Positions 1 to 5,078 of a stretch of DNA of 5,099 nucleotides are shown here, in pieces (positions within the stretch are counted from its first letter, which is position 1; the number at the start of each line of letters is the position of its first letter). The stretch comes from DASUXA01 sp036378155. GTDB lineage: Bacteria > Actinomycetota > Actinomycetes > Mycobacteriales > Micromonosporaceae. The notes below the pieces were generated by a model. The model saw nothing but the letters and a program-made list of their open reading frames with translations. It was not told the DNA's origin and searched no databases. A program made the position numbers and the translations under genes. The stretch covers positions 1-5,099 of the forward strand of contig DASUXA010000072.1 of NCBI GenBank assembly GCA_036378155.1, written 5' to 3'.

Positions 1-1
1 C

Positions 2-142
2 GTGATCACCAAGACGGTGAAGTTCCCCGAGTCCACTGTGGCCGGAACCCCGATCACCTCGCTGGACCCGGCGTCGTCCGGGGCCCGCAACTACCGGCAA
101 CTGGCCCGGGAGGTCATCGCCGCCCAGGCCGAGCGGGGGTAA
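2..142 (+). CDS. ParA/Soj-family ATPase, C-terminal fragment
   Basis: The window opens inside an open frame that ends at TAA 140-142, giving the last 46 residues of a protein cut by the left edge. The visible part contains the segment TVKFPESTVAGTPITSLDP followed by a helix with NYRQLAREVIAA. This resembles the end of ParA/MinD-type Walker ATPases, where a Pro-containing strand is followed by a Tyr-x-x-Leu-x-x-Glu helix. The Walker motifs lie outside the window, so the family call rests on this short tail plus context. A ParA-like gene directly precedes scpA in other actinobacteria, for example Rv1708 in M. tuberculosis as I recall it. Such proteins are ATP-dependent segregation or positioning factors. 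This one is probably the orphan paralogue rather than the parA of a parAB pair, because no parB follows. The stop lies 26 nt before the preferred scpA ATG, so the two are probably co-transcribed. Confidence 0.65.
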   Translation: MITKTVKFPESTVAGTPITSLDPASSGARNYRQLAREVIAAQAERG

Positions 143-168
143 CCGCAGGCTTGAGTTACGGTCATCTG

Positions 169-1092
169 ATGACCGTGCCCTCGCCCGAACCCGCGCCCGC
201 CGAGGCGCCGGCTGAGGGTGCATCCGGGTTCACGGTCCGCCTGGTCAACTTCACCGGCCCCTTCGACCTGCTGCTCCAGCTCATCAGCAAGCACAAGCTG
301 GACGTCACCGAGGTGGCGCTGCACCGGGTCACCGACGAGTTCATCGCGTACATCCGCGCCATGGGCGACTCGTGGGACCTGGACGAGGCGAGCGAGTTCC
401 TGGTGGTCGCGGCGACCCTGCTGGACCTCAAGGCGGCGCGGCTGCTGCCGGCGGCGGACGTCGAGGACGAGGAGGACCTCGCCCTGCTCGAAGCCCGCGA
501 CCTGCTGTTCGCGCGGCTGCTGCAGTACAAGGCGTTCAAGGAGGCGGCGGCGCACCTGGCGGCGTTGGAGTCGGTGGGCGGGCGGCGCTGGCCGCGCGCG
601 GTCGGGCTGGAACCGCGTTTCGCCGAGGCGCTTCCGGACCTGGTACTGGGGATCGGTCCGCAGCGGCTGGCGCAACTCGCCGCGAAGGCGCTGACGCCGA
701 AGCGACCGCCCACCGTGTCGATCGACCACATCCACCAGGTACGCGTCAGTGTGCGCGAACACGCCGCGATCGTGCGCGACATGCTGGTCCGCAGCGGCAC
801 GTCGACCTTCCGGGTACTGTGTGCCGACTGCCGCAGCACCCTCGAGGTGGTGGCGCGTTTCCTGGCGCTGCTGGAGCTGTACCGGGAGGGGCTGGTCAGC
901 TTCGACCAGGTGGAGGCGCTCGGCGAGCTGACGGTGCGGTGGACCGGGGGCGACTCGGCGGGGGCGGAGTTGGACATCGACGAGTACGGCGACGAGACGC
1001 CGAAGGACGAGACGCCGACGCCGGCGGCGACGCCGGCTGACGACGGTGCGCGGGACGCCGAGCATGCGGGGGAGGGGAGCGCGGGTGAGTGA
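169..1092 (+). CDS. scpA: ScpA, kleisin subunit of the SMC-ScpAB complex
   Basis: ScpA is the kleisin that bridges the SMC dimer and works with ScpB in chromosome condensation and segregation. From ATG 169 the protein has 307 residues, a little longer than the usual 240-270. Residues 21-40 carry the hallmark start of the family, with FTGPFDLLLQLI at 28-39, then LDVTEVAL and the conserved DLDEASEFLVVAATLLDLKAARLLP stretch around 70-93. In the family this N-terminal domain contacts the SMC neck. Acidic residues 98-104 begin the central, ScpB-binding part. The C-terminal winged helix lies at about 184-258 (FRVLCADCRSTLEVVARFLA, then LLELYREGLVSFDQ) and would bind the SMC head. Residues 262-307 are a low-complexity Asp/Glu/Thr/Pro/Ala tail with a 15-nt duplication. 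The start is uncertain: an in-frame TTG at 151 would add six residues, and neither start has a strong Shine-Dalgarno. The last 8 nt overlap scpB. Confidence 0.96.
   Translation: MTVPSPEPAPAEAPAEGASGFTVRLVNFTGPFDLLLQLISKHKLDVTEVALHRVTDEFIAYIRAMGDSWDLDEASEFLVVAATLLDLKAARLLPAADVEDEEDLALLEARDLLFARLLQYKAFKEAAAHLAALESVGGRRWPRAVGLEPRFAEALPDLVLGIGPQRLAQLAAKALTPKRPPTVSIDHIHQVRVSVREHAAIVRDMLVRSGTSTFRVLCADCRSTLEVVARFLALLELYREGLVSFDQVEALGELTVRWTGGDSAGAELDIDEYGDETPKDETPTPAATPADDGARDAEHAGEGSAGE
991..1020 (+). repeat. 15-nt tandem duplication in the scpA 3' end
   Basis: Two adjacent 15-nt units, 991-1005 and 1006-1020, share the 13-nt core gacgagacgccga and differ at one of 15 positions. They are in frame and encode DETPK then DETPT (ScpA residues 275-284). 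They sit in the acidic tail beyond the conserved winged helix, which fits replication slippage in a weakly constrained segment. Confidence 0.85.
1071..1079 (+). promoter_or_regulatory. Shine-Dalgarno of scpB
   Basis: A purine run, ggaggggag, lies inside the 3' end of scpA with GGAGG at 1071-1075. It is 9 nt before GTG 1085. This site decides the scpB start in favour of GTG 1085 over upstream in-frame candidates such as GTG 1046, which has no comparable site. Confidence 0.75.
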
Positions 1093-2074
1093 CGAGCAGC
1101 CGGACCGGTCACTGGCGGCGCAGGCGGCAGCCTGGGTACCGCCGTGGGCTCGCCACGTCCCGCCGTCCGCGTCCGACGATCCCGTCGAGCGCGCCGAACC
1201 CGTTGACGGCGGCGAGTCCGTCGAACCCGGCGACGCCGGCGACGCCGTCGAGTCGGTCCAGCGGGGCGACGGCGCGGAGGCTGTCGAGCCCGGTGACGGC
1301 GCGGAGGCGGTGGAACCGGGCGACCCCGCCCGGTCGGTCGAGCCGGGGGCGGCGGGCGAGGCGAGCGAGCCCGGTCGGGTTGCCGAGGTCGTTGAGCCCG
1401 TCGAGCCGGTTCCGACCGCCGAGGTCGCCGCGACCGACGAGCCCGTACCGACCGACGAGCCGGTGCCTGCCGGCGAGCTGGTGCCTGCCGGCGAGCCGGG
1501 GCTGGTCGAGCGGCCCGCCGCGTTGCTCGACCCCGCCGAACTGCGCGGCGCGTTGGAGGCGATTCTGCTGGTCGTGGACGAACCGGTCAGCGACGCGCTG
1601 CTCGCGGACGTGACCGAGCAGCCGGTCGAGCGGATCACCGCGGCGCTGGCGGAGTTGGCCGCCGAGTACGCCGACACGGGGCGGGGCTTCGCGCTGCGGC
1701 GCGCGGCGGGCGGCTGGCGGCTGTACACGCGTGAGGAGTTCGCCCCGTACGTCGAGCGGTTCGTCCTCGACGGTCAGCAGTCGCGGCTCACCCAGGCGGC
1801 GCTGGAGACCCTGGCGGTCGTCGCGTACAAGCAGCCGGTGACCCGCTCGCAGGTCTCCGCGATCCGTGGCGTGAACTGTGACGGCGTGATGCGTACCCTG
1901 GTCACCCGCGGGCTGATCGAGGAGTGCGGCAGCGAGCCGGAAACCGGCGCCCGACTGTTCCGCACCACCACGCTGTTCCTGGAGAAGCTCGGCTTGGACA
2001 GCGTGGACGAGCTGCCTCCGCTGGCACCGTTCCTGCCCGACAACGTCAACGAGATCGCCGATGCCCAGCACTGA
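1085..2074 (+). CDS. scpB: ScpB, winged-helix subunit of the SMC-ScpAB complex, with long acidic repeat extension
   Basis: ScpB dimerises and binds the centre of ScpA, acting in the cytoplasm on chromosome condensation and segregation. The protein has 329 residues, while typical ScpB is about 170-200. The conserved core is residues 149-315: LDPAELRGALEAILLVVDEPVS opens winged helix 1, AAGGWRLYTREEFAPYV follows, then winged helix 2 holds LTQAALETLAVVAYKQPVTR (235-254) and IRGVNCDGVMRTLVTRGLIE. It ends with the usual TTLFLEKLGL-x-S-x-DELPPL. Residues 1-30 include WVPPWAR, a short Trp-rich motif that could be an interaction site. Residues 31-148 are almost entirely Glu, Asp, Pro, Val, Ala and Gly, built from 9-residue and then 6-residue repeats, and are probably disordered. 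GTG 1085 overlaps the scpA end by 8 nt (gtgagtga) and has a good Shine-Dalgarno, indicating coupled translation. The stop lies inside the rluB start region. Confidence 0.95.
   Translation: MSDEQPDRSLAAQAAAWVPPWARHVPPSASDDPVERAEPVDGGESVEPGDAGDAVESVQRGDGAEAVEPGDGAEAVEPGDPARSVEPGAAGEASEPGRVAEVVEPVEPVPTAEVAATDEPVPTDEPVPAGELVPAGEPGLVERPAALLDPAELRGALEAILLVVDEPVSDALLADVTEQPVERITAALAELAAEYADTGRGFALRRAAGGWRLYTREEFAPYVERFVLDGQQSRLTQAALETLAVVAYKQPVTRSQVSAIRGVNCDGVMRTLVTRGLIEECGSEPETGARLFRTTTLFLEKLGLDSVDELPPLAPFLPDNVNEIADAQH
1193..1402 (+). repeat. 27-nt (9-residue) degenerate tandem repeat array in scpB
   Basis: A V-E-P-G type tetrapeptide recurs with a 9-residue spacing at ScpB residues 37 (AEPV), 46 (VEPG), 55 (VES, degenerate), 58 (VQRG), 67 (VEPG), 76 (VEPG), 85 (VEPG), 94 (SEPG) and 103 (VEPV). 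The phase shifts by 3 residues between 55 and 58. The best-preserved pair is 1268-1294 and 1295-1321, both encoding DGAEAVEPG. Units are acidic and proline-rich. Counted by hand from the translation. Confidence 0.8.
1433..1504 (+). repeat. 18-nt (6-residue) tandem repeat in scpB
   Basis: Directly after the 9-residue array, ScpB residues 117-140 read as four hexapeptides: TDEPVP, TDEPVP, AGELVP, AGEPGL. At DNA level the clearest copies are 1457-1474 and 1475-1492, which differ by one base in 18. This is a second, shorter period in the same extension and ends just before the folded core. Confidence 0.8.
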
Positions 2075-2090
2075 GATGCCCAGCACTGAC
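2061..2090 (+). repeat. 15-nt tandem duplication spanning the scpB stop and rluB start
   Basis: Units 2061-2075 (atgcccagcactgag) and 2076-2090 (atgcccagcactgac) differ only at the last base. Each carries an ATG in the rluB frame (MPSTE, MPSTD) and a TGA in the scpB frame. The first TGA (2072-2074) ends scpB, so the second copy lies wholly outside scpB and gives rluB a spare start. Confidence 0.93.
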
Positions 2091-2816
2091 ACGAGCGCCG
2101 TCGAACGACTGCAGAAGGTCCTGGCCGCCGCCGGGGTCGGTTCCCGTCGCGCCTGCGAGGAGCTGATCGCGGCAGGTCGGGTACGCGTCGACGGCCGCAT
2201 CGCCCGGCTCGGTGACAAGGTCGACCCGGTCGCCGCCGAGATCTACGTCGACGGCGAGCGGGTGGTCACCGACACCCGGCTGGTGTACCTGGCGATGAAC
2301 AAGCCCCGCGGCGTGGTGTCCACGATGGCCGACGAGAAGGGGCGCGCCGCGATCGCCGACTACCTCGGCAACGTGCCGCAGCGGGTGTACCACGTCGGTC
2401 GGCTCGACGCGGACAGCGAGGGGCTGCTGCTGCTGACCAACGACGGCACGCTGGCGCATCGGCTGATGCACCCGTCGTTCGGGGTGACCAAGACGTATCT
2501 GGCCGAGGTACCCGGCCCGGTCCGGCCCGCCCTGCGCCGGCAACTGATGGCCGGCGTCGACCTCGAGGACGGTCCGGCGCGGGTCGACGCGTTCCGGGTG
2601 GTCGACTCGGTGCCGGGGCGGGTACTCGTCGAGGTGGTCCTGCACGAGGGACGCAAGCACATCGTCCGCCGGCTGCTCGACGCGGTCGGGCATCCGGTGA
2701 ACCGACTGGTACGCACGTCGATCGGTCCGATCCGGCTGGGCGACCTGAAGGCGGGTCGTACCCGGCGACTGAACCGAGCCGAGGTCGCGGCGCTGTACAA
2801 GGCGGTCGACCGGTAA
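2061..2816 (+). CDS. rluB: RluB/RsuA-family 23S rRNA pseudouridine synthase
   Basis: This enzyme isomerises a specific uridine in 23S rRNA to pseudouridine during ribosome maturation; E. coli RluB acts on U2605, and the same target here is inferred. The protein has 251 residues. An N-terminal S4 RNA-binding domain spans about 15-62 (ERLQKVLAAAGVGSRRACEE, then AAGRVRVDG). The catalytic domain has NKPRGVVST at 80-88 and GRLDADSEGLLLLTNDG at 113-129, with Asp116 as the expected catalytic aspartate. It also has KTYLAEV at 144-150 and HEGRKHIVRRLL at 195-206, and closes with IGPIRLGDLKAGRTRRL. All family motifs look intact. ATG 2061 overlaps the scpB end by 14 nt. A second in-frame ATG at 2076, created by a 15-nt duplication, lies 1 nt past the scpB stop and would give 246 residues. 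Both fit translational coupling to scpB. RsuA (16S) or RluE/RluF specificity cannot be excluded by motif alone, but gene context favours RluB. Confidence 0.93.
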   Translation: MPSTEMPSTDTSAVERLQKVLAAAGVGSRRACEELIAAGRVRVDGRIARLGDKVDPVAAEIYVDGERVVTDTRLVYLAMNKPRGVVSTMADEKGRAAIADYLGNVPQRVYHVGRLDADSEGLLLLTNDGTLAHRLMHPSFGVTKTYLAEVPGPVRPALRRQLMAGVDLEDGPARVDAFRVVDSVPGRVLVEVVLHEGRKHIVRRLLDAVGHPVNRLVRTSIGPIRLGDLKAGRTRRLNRAEVAALYKAVDR

Positions 2817-2872
2817 CGGCACCGGCGCGTCGCCGCGTGGCGCGCGCCGCGTGGTCGCCTCGCCCGGTGCCG
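2817..2872 (+). terminator. GC-rich inverted repeat after rluB, possible terminator or RNA structure
   Basis: Immediately after the rluB TAA, cggcaccgg (2817-2825) is matched by its perfect reverse complement ccggtgccg (2864-2872). The 38-nt interval contains the 10-bp palindrome ggcgcgcgcc (2839-2848) and a direct repeat of cgccgcgtgg (2831-2840 and 2845-2854). There is no T-tract, so intrinsic termination is uncertain, although actinobacterial terminators often lack one. It could also be a processing site or a chance product of high G+C. Confidence 0.3.
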
Positions 2873-2930
2873 ACGGGAATGCGGGTCCGGGCACCGGGCA
2901 TGATGGGGGACGGTCGGATTCTCGGGCGAG

Positions 2931-2936
2931 AAGGAG
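2931..2936 (+). promoter_or_regulatory. Shine-Dalgarno of cmk
   Basis: The sequence aaggag lies 6 nt before GTG 2943, a near-ideal site and spacing. It fixes the cmk start and shows that cmk can be translated independently of rluB across the gap. Confidence 0.85.
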
Positions 2937-2942
2937 CGCGTC

Positions 2943-3629
2943 GTGCAGCGTTGTGTGGTGGCCGTCGACGGGCCGTCGGGTTCGGGGAAGTCGACCGTGT
3001 CGCGTCGGCTCGCCGGCGCGCTCGGCGCCCATTACCTCGACACCGGTGCGATGTACCGGGCGGTGACGTGGGCCGTGCTGCGCGACGGCGTGGACCCGCA
3101 CGACAGCGGCGCGGTCGCCGCGACCGCCGACGCCGCGACCCTGGTCAGCGGTACCGATCCGGACGAGCCGCACATCGAGGTCGACGGGGTGCGGGTGGAC
3201 CGGGAGATCCGGGGACCCGAGGTGACCGCCGCGGTGTCGGCGGTCGCCGCCGTGCCGGAGGTACGCGCCCTGCTGGTCGCCCGCCAGCGCGCGATCATCG
3301 AGGCGGCCGGACGGATCGTGGTCGAGGGTCGCGACATCGGTACCGTGGTCGCCCCGGACGCCGACCTGAAGGTGTACCTCACCGCGTCGGCCGACGAACG
3401 CGCCCGGCGGCGTAGCGCCGAGAACGGCGCGGACCTCGCCCACACCGCCGCCGACCTGGCCAGACGCGACCAGTTCGACTCGACCCGTACCGTCGACCCG
3501 CTGCAGCGGGCCGACGATGCCGTGGTGCTCGATTCGACCGCGCTCGGTATCGACGAGGTGGTCGCCGAACTGCTCCGGCTGTTGGACGCCCGTCGCCCGG
3601 TCGGTGCCCGCCGCGAGGGGACGGCATGA
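2943..3629 (+). CDS. cmk: Cytidylate kinase (CMP/dCMP kinase)
   Basis: Cmk transfers phosphate from ATP to CMP or dCMP in the cytoplasm, feeding CTP and dCTP pools. The protein has 228 residues, normal for the bacterial family. The P-loop GPSGSGKST is at residues 10-18. The LDTGAMYRA segment at 32-40 begins the nucleotide monophosphate region. The CMP-binding insert typical of bacterial Cmk covers about 77-117 (IEVDGVRVDREIR, then VTAAVSAVAAVPEVRALLVARQR). VEGRDIGTVVAPDADLK at 127-143 holds the conserved Arg130-Asp131 pair, YLTASADERARRR follows, and LARRDQFDSTR with VVLDST at 194-199 completes the fold. No key motif is missing. GTG 2943 is chosen for its strong Shine-Dalgarno and because the protein then starts at the usual distance before the P-loop. 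The stop overlaps der by 4 nt (atga), indicating coupled translation with Der. Confidence 0.97.
   Translation: MQRCVVAVDGPSGSGKSTVSRRLAGALGAHYLDTGAMYRAVTWAVLRDGVDPHDSGAVAATADAATLVSGTDPDEPHIEVDGVRVDREIRGPEVTAAVSAVAAVPEVRALLVARQRAIIEAAGRIVVEGRDIGTVVAPDADLKVYLTASADERARRRSAENGADLAHTAADLARRDQFDSTRTVDPLQRADDAVVLDSTALGIDEVVAELLRLLDARRPVGARREGTA
3615..3620 (+). promoter_or_regulatory. Shine-Dalgarno of der
   Basis: The sequence gagggg in the last codons of cmk lies 5 nt before ATG 3626. It supports this start even though it places a poorly conserved acidic tail before the first GTPase domain. Confidence 0.6.
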
Positions 3630-5050
3630 CCGACGACTGGGCCGGCGCCGTCGACCTCGACGACGTCGACAGCGAGAGCGTCGACACCGACACCGTCGAC
3701 GAGGAGTACGCCGATCTGGGCCCGGTACCGGTGGTCGCCGTGGTCGGTCGACCGAACGTCGGCAAGTCGACGCTGGTCAACCGCATCCTTGGTCGGCGGC
3801 AGGCGGTTGTGGAGGACACCCCGGGTGTCACCCGTGACCGGGTCGCCTACGACGCGCAGTGGTCCGGGCGACGGTTCACCGTGGTGGACACCGGGGGTTG
3901 GGAGCCGGACGCGAAGGACCGCGCGGCTGCCATCGCGAACCAGGCTGAGATCGCCGTACAGACCGCGGACGTGGTGCTTTTCGTGGTGGACGCGACAGTC
4001 GGGTCGACCGACGTCGACGAGGCCGCGGTACGGATGCTGCGCCGAAGCTCCAAACCGGTGCTCCTGGTGGCGAACAAGGTCGACAACGCGACGATCGAAG
4101 CCGAATCCGCCGGGTTGTGGTCGCTCGGGCTGGGGCAGCCGTGGGCGGTGTCCGCGCTGCACGGACGCGGCTCCGGGGACCTGCTCGACGCGGTGCTCGA
4201 CGCGCTGCCCGAGCCGGCACCGGCAGGTCGGCCGCGTGAGCGGGGACCGCGTCGGGTCGCGCTGGTCGGGCGGCCGAACGTGGGCAAGTCCAGCCTGCTG
4301 AACCGGCTGGCTCACGAGGAGCGGGCGGTGGTCGACTCGGTCGCCGGTACCACCGTCGACCCGGTGGACAGCCTGGTGGAGATCGGTGGCGAAACCTGGC
4401 TGCTGGTGGACACCGCCGGGTTGCGCAAGCGGGTGGGCAGGGCCAGCGGCACCGAGTACTACGCGAGCCTGCGTACCGCCGCGGCGATCGAGTCGGCCGA
4501 GGTCGCCGTGGTACTGCTGGACGCCAGCGAACCGATCAGCGAACAGGACCAGCGGATCATCAGCATGGTGACCGAGGCCGGTCGGGCGCTGATCCTGGCG
4601 TTCAACAAGTGGGACCTGGTCGACGCGGACCGCCGGTACCTGTTGAACAAGGAAATCGACCGGGAACTGCGGCGCATCCCGTGGGCGCTGCGGCTGAACC
4701 TGTCGGCGCGCACCGGTCGTTCGGTGGACAAGCTCGCCCCGCTGCTGCACACCGCACTGGACAGTTGGGAGCAGCGGGTTCCGACCGGTCAGCTCAACCA
4801 GTGGCTGACCGCGCTGGTACAGCAGACGCCGCACCCGGTACGCGGGGGTCGCGCGCCACGCGTGCTGTTCGCGACCCAGGCAGGCACCCGACCGCCCCGC
4901 TTCGTGCTGTTCACCACCGGCCAGTTGGACGCCGGGTACGTGCGCTTCATCGAACGCAAGCTGCGCGAGGAGTTCGGGTTCGAGGGGTCGCCGGTGGCGA
5001 TCACGGTACGTCCGCGCAAGCGGCAGGGCGGGCAGAACCGCCGGTCCTGA
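3626..5050 (+). CDS. der: Der (EngA), tandem-GTPase 50S ribosome assembly factor
   Basis: Der binds the pre-50S ribosomal subunit and uses two GTPase domains to drive its maturation; it is usually essential. The protein has 474 residues. Residues 1-32 are an acidic tail with a VD-x-x-x repeat. GTPase domain 1 has GRPNVGKST at 41-49 (G1), GVTRD at 67-71 (G2), DTGGW at 88-92 (G3), NKVD at 150-153 (G4) and SAL at 176-178 (G5). Domain 2 has GRPNVGKSS at 215-223 (G1), AGTTVD at 240-245 (G2), DTAG at 262-265 (G3), NKWD at 327-330 (G4) and SA at 360-361 (G5). The C-terminal KH-like domain covers about 376-465 and includes NQWLTALVQQTPHP, ATQAGTRPPRFVLF and YVRFIERKLREEFGFEGSP. A basic tail ends the protein. 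G2 of domain 2 has Val where E. coli has Arg (GTTRD). The ATG overlaps the cmk stop by 4 nt. The call is firm. Confidence 0.98.
   Translation: MTDDWAGAVDLDDVDSESVDTDTVDEEYADLGPVPVVAVVGRPNVGKSTLVNRILGRRQAVVEDTPGVTRDRVAYDAQWSGRRFTVVDTGGWEPDAKDRAAAIANQAEIAVQTADVVLFVVDATVGSTDVDEAAVRMLRRSSKPVLLVANKVDNATIEAESAGLWSLGLGQPWAVSALHGRGSGDLLDAVLDALPEPAPAGRPRERGPRRVALVGRPNVGKSSLLNRLAHEERAVVDSVAGTTVDPVDSLVEIGGETWLLVDTAGLRKRVGRASGTEYYASLRTAAAIESAEVAVVLLDASEPISEQDQRIISMVTEAGRALILAFNKWDLVDADRRYLLNKEIDRELRRIPWALRLNLSARTGRSVDKLAPLLHTALDSWEQRVPTGQLNQWLTALVQQTPHPVRGGRAPRVLFATQAGTRPPRFVLFTTGQLDAGYVRFIERKLREEFGFEGSPVAITVRPRKRQGGQNRRS
3650..3709 (+). repeat. Four 15-nt GTCGAC-phased units in the der 5' end
   Basis: GTCGAC occurs at 3650, 3665, 3680 and 3695, exactly 15 nt apart and in frame. 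The units encode VDLDD, VDSES, VDTDT and VDEEY (Der residues 9-28). The remaining nine bases of each unit diverge but stay acidic or hydroxyl-rich. The repeat lies before the first GTPase domain, whose P-loop starts at residue 41. Confidence 0.88.
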
Positions 5051-5078
5051 GCCGGCCCCCTGACCGCTACGTGGTGGT

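Noticed and set aside
151..168. TTG 151 as the scpA start
   Set aside because: It is possible, since a G-run at 135-139 lies 11 nt upstream, but TTG is the rarer start and ATG 169 is in the same frame. It is kept as an alternative only; the folded domain begins well downstream either way.
1046..1084. Upstream start for scpB at GTG 1046, adding 13 residues
   Set aside because: There is no good Shine-Dalgarno, the extra peptide is Arg/Gly-rich and unlike the acidic extension, and GTG 1085 has GGAGG at 9-nt spacing.
91..1728. Long antisense open frame (545 codons, minus strand) opposite scpA and scpB, rich in Ser/Pro/Gly/Thr
   Set aside because: It lies opposite two conserved genes and its Ser-Pro-Gly-Thr repeats are the reverse complement of the ScpB Glu/Asp/Pro/Val repeats. 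Long antisense frames are expected in high-G+C DNA, and no recognisable domain was seen.
1109..2218. Antisense open frame (369 codons, minus strand) opposite scpB and the start of rluB
   Set aside because: It is a shadow of scpB; the repeats it shows are the complement of the ScpB extension.
2899..2904. CATGAT as a possible -10 element upstream of cmk
   Set aside because: It matches TATAAT at four of six positions, but no -35-like sequence lies 16-18 nt upstream. This is too weak to list as a promoter.
2837..3415. Plus-strand open frame starting in the rluB-cmk gap and running through cmk in another frame
   Set aside because: It is an Arg/Gly/Ala-rich translation overlapping nearly all of cmk with no domain. 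cmk itself has a strong Shine-Dalgarno and all kinase motifs.
2046..3443. Antisense open frame (465 codons, minus strand) across rluB, the intergenic gap and cmk
   Set aside because: It has the same shadow character with Arg/Gly/His/Asp-rich sequence and no domain. Its passage through the gap is not evidence of coding.
3032..4834. Very long antisense open frame (600 codons, minus strand) opposite cmk and der
   Set aside because: It crosses the boundary of two conserved genes, shows only low-complexity Arg/Gly/Asp/Ser-rich sequence, and is explained by high third-position G+C on the coding strand.
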